This document shows positions 1-7,118 of a DNA stretch of 64,000 bases, in pieces. The first letter of the stretch is position 1. Each line of letters starts with the position of its first letter. The stretch spans positions 2,542,001-2,606,000 of the forward strand of contig NZ_CP072453.1 of assembly GCF_019343475.1 (NCBI RefSeq), given 5' to 3'. The position numbers and the translations under genes are program-made. The stretch comes from Providencia sp. R33. Lineage in GTDB: Bacteria > Pseudomonadota > Gammaproteobacteria > Enterobacterales > Enterobacteriaceae. Under the pieces are notes generated by a model. That model worked only from the letters and a program-made list of their open reading frames with translations, searched no databases and was not told the origin of the DNA.

Positions 1-649
1 TACCCAGCAAAATGAGATATTCCAACGACATTGCATATACCCCTTGGATAAAGAAAATCACAATGCTTATCACATTGATGATCACCCAAAGCAGCCAGTT
101 TTCAACGTATTTGCGCGTCATTAAAATCATCGCAACCACAGAAAGGATAGTCATGGCGGAATCCCAGAATGGGAATGCATCAGGCTCTATAGTTGGCATC
201 GCTAAATTGGTACCAAACAGATTCAACATTTCAACAGCCCAAGTCGCAAGAACGCCAAATACCGCATCAATGTTAAAAGTAAGATAGAGTACCGCTAATA
301 CGGAAATGACTAGCGTGACAGAGGCTTTCGGTAAACTTAACCAGCGAATTTTTAATTCCGCTTGTTGAGAGCTGGTCACACGGCTCCATGCATACCAACC
401 ATAGATATTAGCAACAAAGAAAAATATCTGTAAAAGTAAGTTCGCATACAATTGAATCTGAAAGAAAATAACAGCAAACAGAGAAACGTTGATTAAACCA
501 AACAGATAATTAATCGTTTTTTCTAAGCTTGCCAATAAAATGCAAAGCAAACCCGCGATTGTCCCTACGGCCTCAATATACGATAAATCATACACTGAAC
601 CCCAAAGCGGGATCTGCACTAATGTATTGGCTGTACTAAAGAAATCCAT
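1..649 (-). CDS. pnuC: Nicotinamide riboside transporter PnuC (3' end outside window)
   Basis: This inner-membrane protein imports nicotinamide riboside for NAD salvage. The frame opens with ATG at 649 and stays open to the left edge, so at least 216 residues are present and the C-terminus is missing. The translation is a chain of hydrophobic segments, with PnuC-like residues such as NYLFGLINVSLFAVIFF near the N-terminus and NIYGWYAW after the second or third segment. It lies 68 bp downstream of nadA on the same strand. A nadA-pnuC pair is the usual enterobacterial arrangement and points to joint control by NAD status. Confidence 0.9.
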   Translation of the reverse strand, partial: MDFFSTANTLVQIPLWGSVYDLSYIEAVGTIAGLLCILLASLEKTINYLFGLINVSLFAVIFFQIQLYANLLLQIFFFVANIYGWYAWSRVTSSQQAELKIRWLSLPKASVTLVISVLAVLYLTFNIDAVFGVLATWAVEMLNLFGTNLAMPTIEPDAFPFWDSAMTILSVVAMILMTRKYVENWLLWVIINVISIVIFFIQGVYAMSLEYLILLG

Positions 650-717
650 CCCGAAACCCTTTTAAATGTTAGTCAATATTGTATTGCTCAGTACTTCATT
701 TAATAACACGGTTATTT

Positions 718-1758
718 TTATTTTAGACTCTGTGCAAAATCTAGCATTTTATTTAGTGGTAATAACGCTTTTTTACGTAAATCATCACTGACATGAATTT
801 GATGATTCTGAGAATTCCCTTCTAATGCCTCTGCAATCGCTTTTAAGCCGTTCATCGCCATCCAAGGGCAATGGGCACAAGTTCGACATGTCGCACCTTC
901 CCCTGCTGTTGGTGCAATATATAAGGCCTTTTCTGGACACGCTTGCTGCATTTTATAGAAAATACCTTTATCCGTTGCCACTATCATGGATGGATTAGGC
1001 AAACTCTGCGCTGCTTTAATTAATTGGCTTGTGGAACCCACGGCATCGGCAAGCTCGACAATGGCTTGAGGGGATTCAGGATGAACCAACACTGCAGCCT
1101 CAGGGTAAAGTGCTTTCATTTTTTCTAAAGACTGCGTTTTAAACTCATCATGCACAATACATGCCCCTTCCCAACACAAAATATCTGCGCCAGTTTGTTG
1201 CTGTACATAGCGCCCAAGATGGCGATCAGGGGCCCAAATAATTTTCTCACCAAGGCTATCAAGGTGCTCGATTAATTCAACGGCAATGCTGGATGTGACG
1301 ACCCAATCAGCTCGTGCTTTTACTGCCGCGGATGTATTGGCATACACCACAACCGTTCTATCTGGATGCTTATCGCAAAAACGAATAAATTCGTCTTCTG
1401 GACAACCGAGGTCAAGAGAGCATTGTGCGTCCAATGTTGGCATCAGGACGTTTTTTTCTGGGCTAAGTATTTTGGCCGTTTCGCCCATAAATTTCACCCC
1501 AGCAACGACCAATGTTGATGCTGAATGTTTGGCACCAAAACGCGCCATTTCGAGTGAGTCTGCGACGCACCCTCCAGTTTCTTCTGCCAGCGCTTGAATT
1601 TCAGGGTCGGTATAGTAATGTGCAACCATAACGGCATTTTTTTCAATCAGCAGTGATTTAATCTGCGCACGATAAAACGCTTTTTCATCCGAGCTTAATA
1701 TCGCAGGTTTTGGTGGAAATGGGTAAACTGACTGTTCAAAATCGATAAACACGCTCAT
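718..1758 (-). CDS. nadA: Quinolinate synthase NadA
   Basis: NadA condenses iminoaspartate with dihydroxyacetone phosphate to make quinolinate, the second step of de novo NAD synthesis, using an oxygen-sensitive 4Fe-4S cluster. The 346-residue product is the normal length for the enterobacterial enzyme. Visible family motifs are MVAHYYTDPEIQ near residue 44, GVKFMGETAKIL, the cysteines in LDAQCSLDLGC and WEGACIVHDEF, and the C-terminal cluster motif CRTCAHCPWM. ATG at 1758 (MSVFIDFEQ) matches the expected start. pnuC follows downstream, and a NadR-like operator lies upstream at 1832-1849. Confidence 0.97.
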   Translation of the reverse strand: MSVFIDFEQSVYPFPPKPAILSSDEKAFYRAQIKSLLIEKNAVMVAHYYTDPEIQALAEETGGCVADSLEMARFGAKHSASTLVVAGVKFMGETAKILSPEKNVLMPTLDAQCSLDLGCPEDEFIRFCDKHPDRTVVVYANTSAAVKARADWVVTSSIAVELIEHLDSLGEKIIWAPDRHLGRYVQQQTGADILCWEGACIVHDEFKTQSLEKMKALYPEAAVLVHPESPQAIVELADAVGSTSQLIKAAQSLPNPSMIVATDKGIFYKMQQACPEKALYIAPTAGEGATCRTCAHCPWMAMNGLKAIAEALEGNSQNHQIHVSDDLRKKALLPLNKMLDFAQSLK

Positions 1759-1831
1759 CTCTTGCCTCTGTTTAGCATAAAGCGATTTTTTGGCTTAAAT
1801 TAAGTTTATAATCGCAAAATAAAGCAACTTT

Positions 1832-1849
1832 TGTTTTATATACTAAACA
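1832..1849. promoter_or_regulatory. Candidate NadR operator upstream of nadA
   Basis: The 18-bp sequence TGTTTTATATACTAAACA matches the NadR box TGTTTA-N6-TAAACA at 11 of 12 defined positions. It lies 74 bp upstream of the nadA start, where NadR acts in enterobacteria. The box consensus is established knowledge; regulation here is inferred. Confidence 0.75.
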
Positions 1850-2009
1850 AGATACTCCACTTTGCTTAATAAGTCTTCACCCATTTTACTTATTGAGCCG
1901 TATTTTCAGACATTCTTTTCGCTTTACTACTCTTTTTACGCTTGAAACTTCGCTTTTGCGACACTTTATCGGTATCTTAGCGCTTCCTGTTATATTGAAT
2001 AGGTCAGTT

Positions 2010-2879
2010 ATGGAATCACCTGCATCGTTAATAAATAAAATAATTTCTATTTCACTACTCGACCCGAGAATTGAAGCCGTGGTATTAACCGGTTCACGTG
2101 GTCGTGAGCAAGATATCGACAGTTATTCTGATATTGATATTGAATTAATCGGTCCTGGCGTCACCGAACTCTTCCAACAAAAGCATTGGATTGATAACTT
2201 TGGAACCCCCTTAGCTGCGCTTCATTTACTTAACTTAGAAGATGATGCGCCAGATTGGCCCACTTGTTTGGTAATTTATGAAGAAGGTCGCAAAGTGGAT
2301 TTCACTTTTGCGGAGCCTGAACGTCTAGAAAAAATGGAACGAGAAGGGCTAGACGCCACATTCTCACGGGGCTTTGCTGTTTTATTAGATAAAACAGGGA
2401 TCACCGATGGTCTGCCAGAGGATGCCAATTCAACATCGCTGCTACCTACACCTTTAAGCACTTCTGAATTTGCCGAGATTGTTACCGATTTTTGGCATGA
2501 GGCCCATCAAGTAGCGATTGCATTAACCCGCAATGAATTATGGGTAGCATGGTCACGAAGCGCAGATATGAAGCAGTATTTTCTGACGCTTATTGAAAGT
2601 CTTATTTCCCTTCAAGGTGGCCATGTTTGGTATAAAGGCCGCAAATACCATGAGTGGATGCCGTTAAAGTATGTTCAAGCGTTAGAAACCATTTTCAATT
2701 GTAGCACAGCGGAGAAAGCGGCGTTGTCATTGCGGTGTTTAATGCAGTGTTTTGCCGAAGTCAGTACCGATCTCGCTAACCTACAAGGTTATGACGATAT
2801 GCACAATTTGGCTGAGAAAATGCAAGATTTAGCGGTTGGTTTTTTACAGGACAACGAGCTACTACCTGAAAGGTTGTAA
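2010..2879 (+). CDS. Aminoglycoside 6-adenylyltransferase-like nucleotidyltransferase
   Basis: The 289-residue product resembles the ANT(6)/AadE-AadS family (streptomycin adenylyltransferases), which transfer AMP from ATP to the drug. The nucleotidyltransferase signature is visible near the N-terminus: GSR at residues 28-30, then the metal-binding pair D41 and D43 in YSDIDIE. Length fits the family. I chose ATG 2010 because AGG sits about six bases upstream and residue 1 starts just before the domain; the longer frame from 1893 adds 39 residues without family character. The gene is transcribed away from nadA and ends just before a hairpin terminator. Activity on streptomycin is inferred from family membership; the native substrate may differ. 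Confidence 0.8.
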   Translation: MESPASLINKIISISLLDPRIEAVVLTGSRGREQDIDSYSDIDIELIGPGVTELFQQKHWIDNFGTPLAALHLLNLEDDAPDWPTCLVIYEEGRKVDFTFAEPERLEKMEREGLDATFSRGFAVLLDKTGITDGLPEDANSTSLLPTPLSTSEFAEIVTDFWHEAHQVAIALTRNELWVAWSRSADMKQYFLTLIESLISLQGGHVWYKGRKYHEWMPLKYVQALETIFNCSTAEKAALSLRCLMQCFAEVSTDLANLQGYDDMHNLAEKMQDLAVGFLQDNELLPERL

Positions 2880-2893
2880 TTTTTGAATAATGA

Positions 2894-2916
2894 GCAGCAA
2901 GGGAATGCTGTTTTTT
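2894..2916 (+). terminator. Rho-independent terminator of the adenylyltransferase gene
   Basis: CAGCA and TGCTG form a short stem around a six-base loop, followed directly by six T residues. It starts 15 bp after the stop codon, and the tRNA-Lys-derived tandem array begins at the next base. Confidence 0.6.
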
Positions 2917-3541
2917 GAACCTGCAACCAGCTTGTCGAGGTTTTGCTAACCGACTGAGTTTTACTTGATTGGGTATTGAGATGGTGGGTCGTGCAGGATT
3001 TAAATTCTACGAATTTAGCCTTCGGCCTGAACCTGCAACCAGCTTGTCGAGGTTTTGCTAACCGACTGAGTTTTACTTGATTGAGTATTGAGATGGTGGG
3101 TCGTGCAGGATTTAAATTCTACGAATTTAGCCTTCGGCCTGAACCTGCAACCAGCTTGTCGAGGTTTTGCTAACCGACTGAGTTTTACTTGATTGAGTAT
3201 TGAGATGGTGGGTCGTGCAGGATTTAAATTCTACGAATTTAGCCTTCGGCCTGAACCTGCAACCAGCTTGTCGAGGTTTTGCTAACCGACTGAGTTTTAC
3301 TTGATTGAGTATTGAGATGGTGGGTCGTGCAGGATTTAAATTCTACGAATTTAGCCTTCGGCCTGAACCTGCAACCAGCTTGTCGAGGTTTTGCTAACCG
3401 ACTGAGTTTTACTTGATTGGGTATTGAGATGGTGGGTCGTGCAGGATTTAAATTCTACGAATTTAGCCTTCGGCCTGAACCTGCAACCAGCTTGTCGAGG
3501 TTTTGCTAACCGACTGAGTTTTACTTGATTGAGTATTGAGA
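2917..3541 (-). repeat. Tandem array of 112-bp units derived from tRNA-Lys
   Basis: Units start at 2917, 3029, 3141, 3253, 3365 and 3477, exactly 112 bp apart, with almost no sequence change; the last is partial and runs into the intact tRNA-Lys gene at 3542. Read leftward, each unit holds a D-arm-like stretch (CTCAGTCGGTTAGC), an altered anticodon region, a T-arm 5' half (GGTTGCAGGTTC), about 30 inserted bases, and then a perfect 19-base tRNA-Lys 3' end including CCA. The 5' acceptor strand is missing. The insert can fold into small hairpins (GCC-GAA-GGC, and TAAATTC-GTA-GAATTTA). None of the units can form a normal tRNA. The array lies downstream of the tRNA-Lys promoter and may be transcribed as the trailer of that operon. 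Confidence 0.9.
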
Positions 3542-3617
3542 TGGTGGGTCGTGCAGGATTCGAACCTGCGACCAATTGATTAAAAGTCAACTGCTCTACC
3601 GACTGAGCTAACGACCC
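3542..3617 (-). tRNA. tRNA-Lys (UUU), promoter-distal copy
   Basis: The 76-nt gene folds as a full cloverleaf: acceptor GGGTCGT pairs with ACGACCC, the anticodon loop carries TTT, the T-loop is TTCGAAT, and CCA is encoded. It is the third intact copy counted from the promoter and borders the 112-bp array. Confidence 0.98.
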
Positions 3618-3660
3618 ATCTGGAAACGCTTGAATTGTATTTTGCAGGATTTACCCTGAC

Positions 3661-3720
3661 GGGCTGAACCTGCAACCATCTTGTAAAACTCAATTTTTCT
3701 ACCGACTGAACTAACGCCCC
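3661..3720 (-). pseudogene. Truncated tRNA-Lys-like segment 1
   Basis: Read leftward, this segment keeps a tRNA-Lys 5' acceptor and D-arm (with two substitutions), has a changed anticodon arm, and ends after GGTTGCAGGTTC. The T-arm 3' half and the 3' acceptor strand are missing and are replaced by a short CCCG/CGGG-type hairpin. It lies between two intact tRNA-Lys genes. Confidence 0.8.
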
Positions 3721-3752
3721 ATCTGAGATTAACTGCATTTTACTATTTTAGA

Positions 3753-3828
3753 TGGTGGGTCGTGCAGGATTCGAACCTGCGACCAATTGATTAAAAGTCA
3801 ACTGCTCTACCGACTGAGCTAACGACCC
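3753..3828 (-). tRNA. tRNA-Lys (UUU), middle copy
   Basis: This 76-nt copy is identical to the other two intact tRNA-Lys genes, with encoded CCA and a TTT anticodon. It is flanked on both sides by truncated tRNA-Lys-like segments. Confidence 0.98.
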
Positions 3829-3865
3829 ATCTTAAAAACTTTTCTAACTAGTCACAGTCTCTTAC

Positions 3866-3931
3866 CCTTCGGGTTGAACCTGCAACCATTTTGTAAAACT
3901 CAATCAATCTACCGACTGAGCTAACGACCTA
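3866..3931 (-). pseudogene. Truncated tRNA-Lys-like segment 2
   Basis: The segment retains the tRNA-Lys D-arm and the T-arm 5' half, but has an altered anticodon arm and lacks the 3' acceptor strand. After the T-arm half comes CCC-GAA-GGG, a small hairpin. It is nearly identical to segment 3. Confidence 0.8.
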
Positions 3932-3967
3932 GCTGAATTACTTCTTTTTACTACTTCAGGTTTTAGA

Positions 3968-4043
3968 TGGTGGGTCGTGCAGGATTCGAACCTGCGACCA
4001 ATTGATTAAAAGTCAACTGCTCTACCGACTGAGCTAACGACCC
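3968..4043 (-). tRNA. tRNA-Lys (UUU), promoter-proximal intact copy
   Basis: This 76-nt cloverleaf has a TTT anticodon and encoded CCA. It is the first intact tRNA transcribed from the promoter at 4216-4243. In E. coli a lys/val tRNA cluster occupies the same place between cpoB and nadA; here only Lys is present. Confidence 0.98.
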
Positions 4044-4080
4044 ATCTTAAAAACTTTTCTAACTAGTCACAGTTTCTTAC

Positions 4081-4146
4081 CCTTCGGGTTGAACCTGCAA
4101 CCATCTTGTAAAACTCAATCAATCTACCGACTGAGCTAACGACCCA
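4081..4146 (-). pseudogene. Truncated tRNA-Lys-like segment 3 (first after the promoter)
   Basis: The acceptor 5' strand and D-arm match tRNA-Lys exactly, but the anticodon arm differs and the 3' part stops after GGTTGCAGGTTC, followed by the CCC-GAA-GGG hairpin. It would be the first tRNA-like structure in the leftward transcript. Confidence 0.8.
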
Positions 4147-4215
4147 TCTAAAACTAAATTTCTTGCTGTTTTGCGAGATTTTCGGTTAACCGTATTCTCG
4201 TATCAACGGCGGCTT

Positions 4216-4243
4216 ATATTACTGATTTCTGACGAGGGTGCAA
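4216..4243 (-). promoter_or_regulatory. Promoter of the tRNA-Lys operon
   Basis: Leftward TTGCAC (4238-4243) and TAATAT (4216-4221) are 16 bp apart, followed by a GC-rich discriminator, GCCGCC. Such discriminators are typical of stable-RNA promoters under stringent control. Confidence 0.75.
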
Positions 4244-4291
4244 TGATTTTTTTGCAAAAAAAGATTGAATGCACACTTATCATACTGATAA

Positions 4292-4322
4292 CCCCGAAAT
4301 ATTCGGTAATATCGCTTCGGGG
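4292..4322 (-). terminator. Hairpin after cpoB, possible terminator
   Basis: CCCCGAA and TTCGGGG can pair seven bases just after the cpoB stop codon. No clear U-tract follows in the leftward direction, so termination is uncertain. Confidence 0.4.
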
Positions 4323-4329
4323 CTAGATA

Positions 4330-5115
4330 TTAAAGTGCACTTAGCTTTTTTTCAGCTAATTTAGAGCCCGCACTGTTTGGATATTGTTTCAACACCTGTT
4401 GGTAAACAGCTTTCGCTTTATCTTTTTGTCCCTTGTCTTGCATGATCAGCCCAACTTTATATAAGGCTTCACTGCTTTTTTGGGATTTTGGATATTGCTT
4501 CACTACAGTGGCAAAGTAGAATGCAGCGTCGTCCTTGCTACCTTTATTGTAGTTTAACTGCCCCAACCAATAGTTGGCGTTAGATTGATATCCTGACTTA
4601 GGATAGGCTTTAATAAAACTTTGTAATGCACCGATAGCGTCATCAATTTGAGCTTTTGACTTGCTTTCCATTGCGAGCTTAACCGCAGCATTGTAATCAT
4701 CTTTCTCATTGCCACCTGAGCTTGCTGCTGTAGCAGGTGCCTCTGGGGAAGATGATGTATTTGCTGAGCTTGTATCAGGCGCATCACCTGAGTTAGCTGA
4801 ATTTCCGCCACCCGCATTGTCTAATTGCATGTACAAATCTTTTTGGCGTTCGATGACTTGATTCAATTTGTATTCACTTTCTTGAATCTGACCACGTAAC
4901 ATATCGATATCACGTTGGTTATCAGCGAGTTGCTGTTGAATTTGATACAGAATTTGACCTTGAGAAGATACCGCTGTCTCAAGTTGGGATAGACGGTCAC
5001 CTGGAGAACCAGATCCGACATTGTTGATTGGCGCTTGGGCAATAGCGGCCCAAGGGGCCGCTACGCCAACCAATAACGACAGACCGACTAGTAAGTGTCT
5101 GAAGTTACTGTTCAT
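4330..5115 (-). CDS. cpoB: Cell division coordinator CpoB (YbgF)
   Basis: CpoB is a periplasmic protein that links the Tol-Pal machine to PBP1b during septal peptidoglycan synthesis and outer-membrane constriction. The 261-residue product starts with a signal peptide ending near AIAQA. It continues with a coiled-coil trimerisation segment (about residues 40-105), a Ser/Ala/Gly-rich linker, and three TPR-like repeats, the last around KAVYQQVLKQYPNSAGSKLAEKK cut here in two helices. Length is close to E. coli CpoB. It is the last gene of the tol-pal operon, 22 bp after pal. Confidence 0.95.
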   Translation of the reverse strand: MNSNFRHLLVGLSLLVGVAAPWAAIAQAPINNVGSGSPGDRLSQLETAVSSQGQILYQIQQQLADNQRDIDMLRGQIQESEYKLNQVIERQKDLYMQLDNAGGGNSANSGDAPDTSSANTSSSPEAPATAASSGGNEKDDYNAAVKLAMESKSKAQIDDAIGALQSFIKAYPKSGYQSNANYWLGQLNYNKGSKDDAAFYFATVVKQYPKSQKSSEALYKVGLIMQDKGQKDKAKAVYQQVLKQYPNSAGSKLAEKKLSAL

Positions 5116-5137
5116 AATAGATAATTTCGCTTATCTA

Positions 5138-5635
5138 TTAGTATGCAATGACTGCACGACGGTTTTTCGCGTAGTCTGCTTCAGTATGACCTAACACAGC
5201 TGGTTTTTCTTTACCGTAAGAAACCAGTGAAACTTGGTCACCAGAAACACCTTTGCTTTGCAGGTACATTTTAACTGCATTAGCACGACGCTCGCCCAGT
5301 GCGATGTTGTATTCTGGAGTACCACGCTCATCCGCATGACCTTCAACAACAACACGTACAGATGGGTTGCTACGCAGGAATGCTGCATGTGCATCTAACA
5401 TATCAGCGTATTCTGGAGATACGTTGTATTTGTCAAAGCCAAAGTAAACAGTGTTGTTTTGTTGCAGCTGTTCCATTTGCTGACGTGCCAGCTCTTCCGC
5501 AGACAGACCAGTGTTAGTTTGGTTAGTAGAAGTATCTACGCCATCTTGGTCATTGTTTTTGTTAGAGCTACAAGCTGCGACTGCCATGATTGGTAACGCG
5601 ATCATCAGCCCTTTAAGCACTTTATTCAGTTGCAT
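5138..5635 (-). CDS. pal: Peptidoglycan-associated lipoprotein Pal
   Basis: Pal is an outer-membrane lipoprotein that binds peptidoglycan and TolB. I chose ATG 5635 (MQLNKVLKG), which has AAGGA just upstream; a longer frame from 5683 adds 16 unrelated residues before the signal peptide. The 165-residue product has a lipoprotein signal ending in the lipobox AVAAC, a polar linker, and a C-terminal OmpA-like domain with the peptidoglycan-binding stretch VEGHADERGTPEYNIALGER. It lies 44 bp after tolB. Confidence 0.97.
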   Translation of the reverse strand: MQLNKVLKGLMIALPIMAVAACSSNKNNDQDGVDTSTNQTNTGLSAEELARQQMEQLQQNNTVYFGFDKYNVSPEYADMLDAHAAFLRSNPSVRVVVEGHADERGTPEYNIALGERRANAVKMYLQSKGVSGDQVSLVSYGKEKPAVLGHTEADYAKNRRAVIAY

Positions 5636-5679
5636 CGTTTTGATCCTTAATATTTTTTGCCACACATTATTATTATGCA

Positions 5680-6972
5680 TCACAGATACGGCGACCAGGC
5701 AGGAAATTTGACCTGTCCATCAGTCGCCGGAAGACGCGCTTTGAAACGCCCGTCGGTCGAAACTAGCTGCAATATAGTCCCCAAGCCTTGAGAGGAGCTA
5801 TAAATTACCATAGTGCCGTTAGGTGCGATACTCGGCGTTTCATCTAGGAACGTTTTCGTTAAAAACTCAACGTTGTTCGTTGCCAGATCTTGTTTGGCGA
5901 CATGTTGCTGACCGCCGCCGGAGCTGACCATCACTAAGAAAGTACCATCCGGGCTAACGTCAGCGTCCTGATTTTGTGATCCTTCCCAAGATACACGTGT
6001 CGGACTGCCACCATTAATATTCATTTTATAAATCTGCGGGCGCCCCGCCTGATCTGAAGTATAGACTAAAGTTTGGCTATCTGGCATCCAGCTTGGCTCA
6101 GTATTATTACTGCGACCATCGGTTACCTGACGAATTTGCCCACTTGCTAAGTCCATAACATATAAATTCAGGCTGCCTGTTTTAGACAGTGCAAATGCCA
6201 ATTTTGTCCCATCCGGAGAGAATGCAGGTGCCCCATTATGACGTGGGAAAGACGCAACCTGACGAACTGCTCCTGAAGACAATGTTTGAATGACAAGTGC
6301 TGAACTACCGCTTTCAAAAGTTACATACGCCAGTTTTTCACCATCTGGTGACCAAGCAGGCGACATTAGAGGTTCTGGTGAACGGTGAACCGTGAATTGG
6401 TTGAAACCGTCGTAATCAGAAACCCGTAATTCATATGGATACTGACCGCCTTTGTTAACAACAACATATGCAATACGTGTACGGAATGCACCACGAATGC
6501 CTGTCAGTTTTTCAAAGACTTCATCACTTGCAGTGTGCGCCGCATAGCGTAACCACTCTTTTGTGACTTTAAATTGGTTTTGAGATAATACAGCACCTGG
6601 GTTAGCGGCAACATCCACTAACTGATAGCTAACCACAAAGCTACCGTCTGCTGCTGGCTGTACTTGGCCCACAACCACCGCATTAATTCCTAATGCAGTC
6701 CATGCATCTGGAATCACTTCCGATGCAGTGCCTGGTTGTTGAGGCATACGGCTTGGCTCAATTGGGTTAAATTTCCCGCTATTACGTAAATCAGCGCCCA
6801 CGATTTGGCCAACTTCTTGTGGCGGTGCGCCTGCACCAGACCATTTAAAAGGCACCACACCAATTGGTTGAGCTGAGTTTACACCTTCAGTGATCTCAAT
6901 ACGTATTTCAGCCTGAGCCACTGTCGCCCATAGCATTAGGAACCCTAAAACTACTTTAAAAGCCTGCTTCAT
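5680..6972 (-). CDS. tolB: Tol-Pal system beta-propeller protein TolB
   Basis: TolB is the periplasmic partner that shuttles between TolA and Pal. The 430 residues equal the E. coli length. A signal peptide ends near VAQA. An N-terminal mixed alpha/beta domain follows (about residues 22-160), then a six-bladed propeller with recurring WSPDG, FSPDG, WMPDS, VSPDG and IAPNG blade motifs. It sits between tolA and pal in the operon. Confidence 0.97.
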   Translation of the reverse strand: MKQAFKVVLGFLMLWATVAQAEIRIEITEGVNSAQPIGVVPFKWSGAGAPPQEVGQIVGADLRNSGKFNPIEPSRMPQQPGTASEVIPDAWTALGINAVVVGQVQPAADGSFVVSYQLVDVAANPGAVLSQNQFKVTKEWLRYAAHTASDEVFEKLTGIRGAFRTRIAYVVVNKGGQYPYELRVSDYDGFNQFTVHRSPEPLMSPAWSPDGEKLAYVTFESGSSALVIQTLSSGAVRQVASFPRHNGAPAFSPDGTKLAFALSKTGSLNLYVMDLASGQIRQVTDGRSNNTEPSWMPDSQTLVYTSDQAGRPQIYKMNINGGSPTRVSWEGSQNQDADVSPDGTFLVMVSSGGGQQHVAKQDLATNNVEFLTKTFLDETPSIAPNGTMVIYSSSQGLGTILQLVSTDGRFKARLPATDGQVKFPAWSPYL

Positions 6973-7118
6973 TCTTATCTCCCTTACTGCGGATTATTCA
7001 CCACCGCAATAATTCGCTGAATTTTAACAAAGGTATAATAACAAAACTAGATACTACGCAAACTATTTATGCTATTGCCCTAAACTTTTCAATACAGATA
7101 GCTCTGAGTTATTGAAAA

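Noticed and set aside
12..287. 91-codon forward frame at the left edge
   Set aside because: It is the antisense shadow of pnuC, whose minus-strand translation is a clear membrane transporter.
2917..3541. Regular repeats suggesting a CRISPR array
   Set aside because: The 112-bp units are contiguous and nearly identical along their whole length, with no variable spacers, and derive from tRNA-Lys. No cas genes are present.
3351..3590. 79-codon frame on the minus strand
   Set aside because: It is produced by translating the tandem array and the adjoining tRNA, so its internal repeats are those of the DNA.
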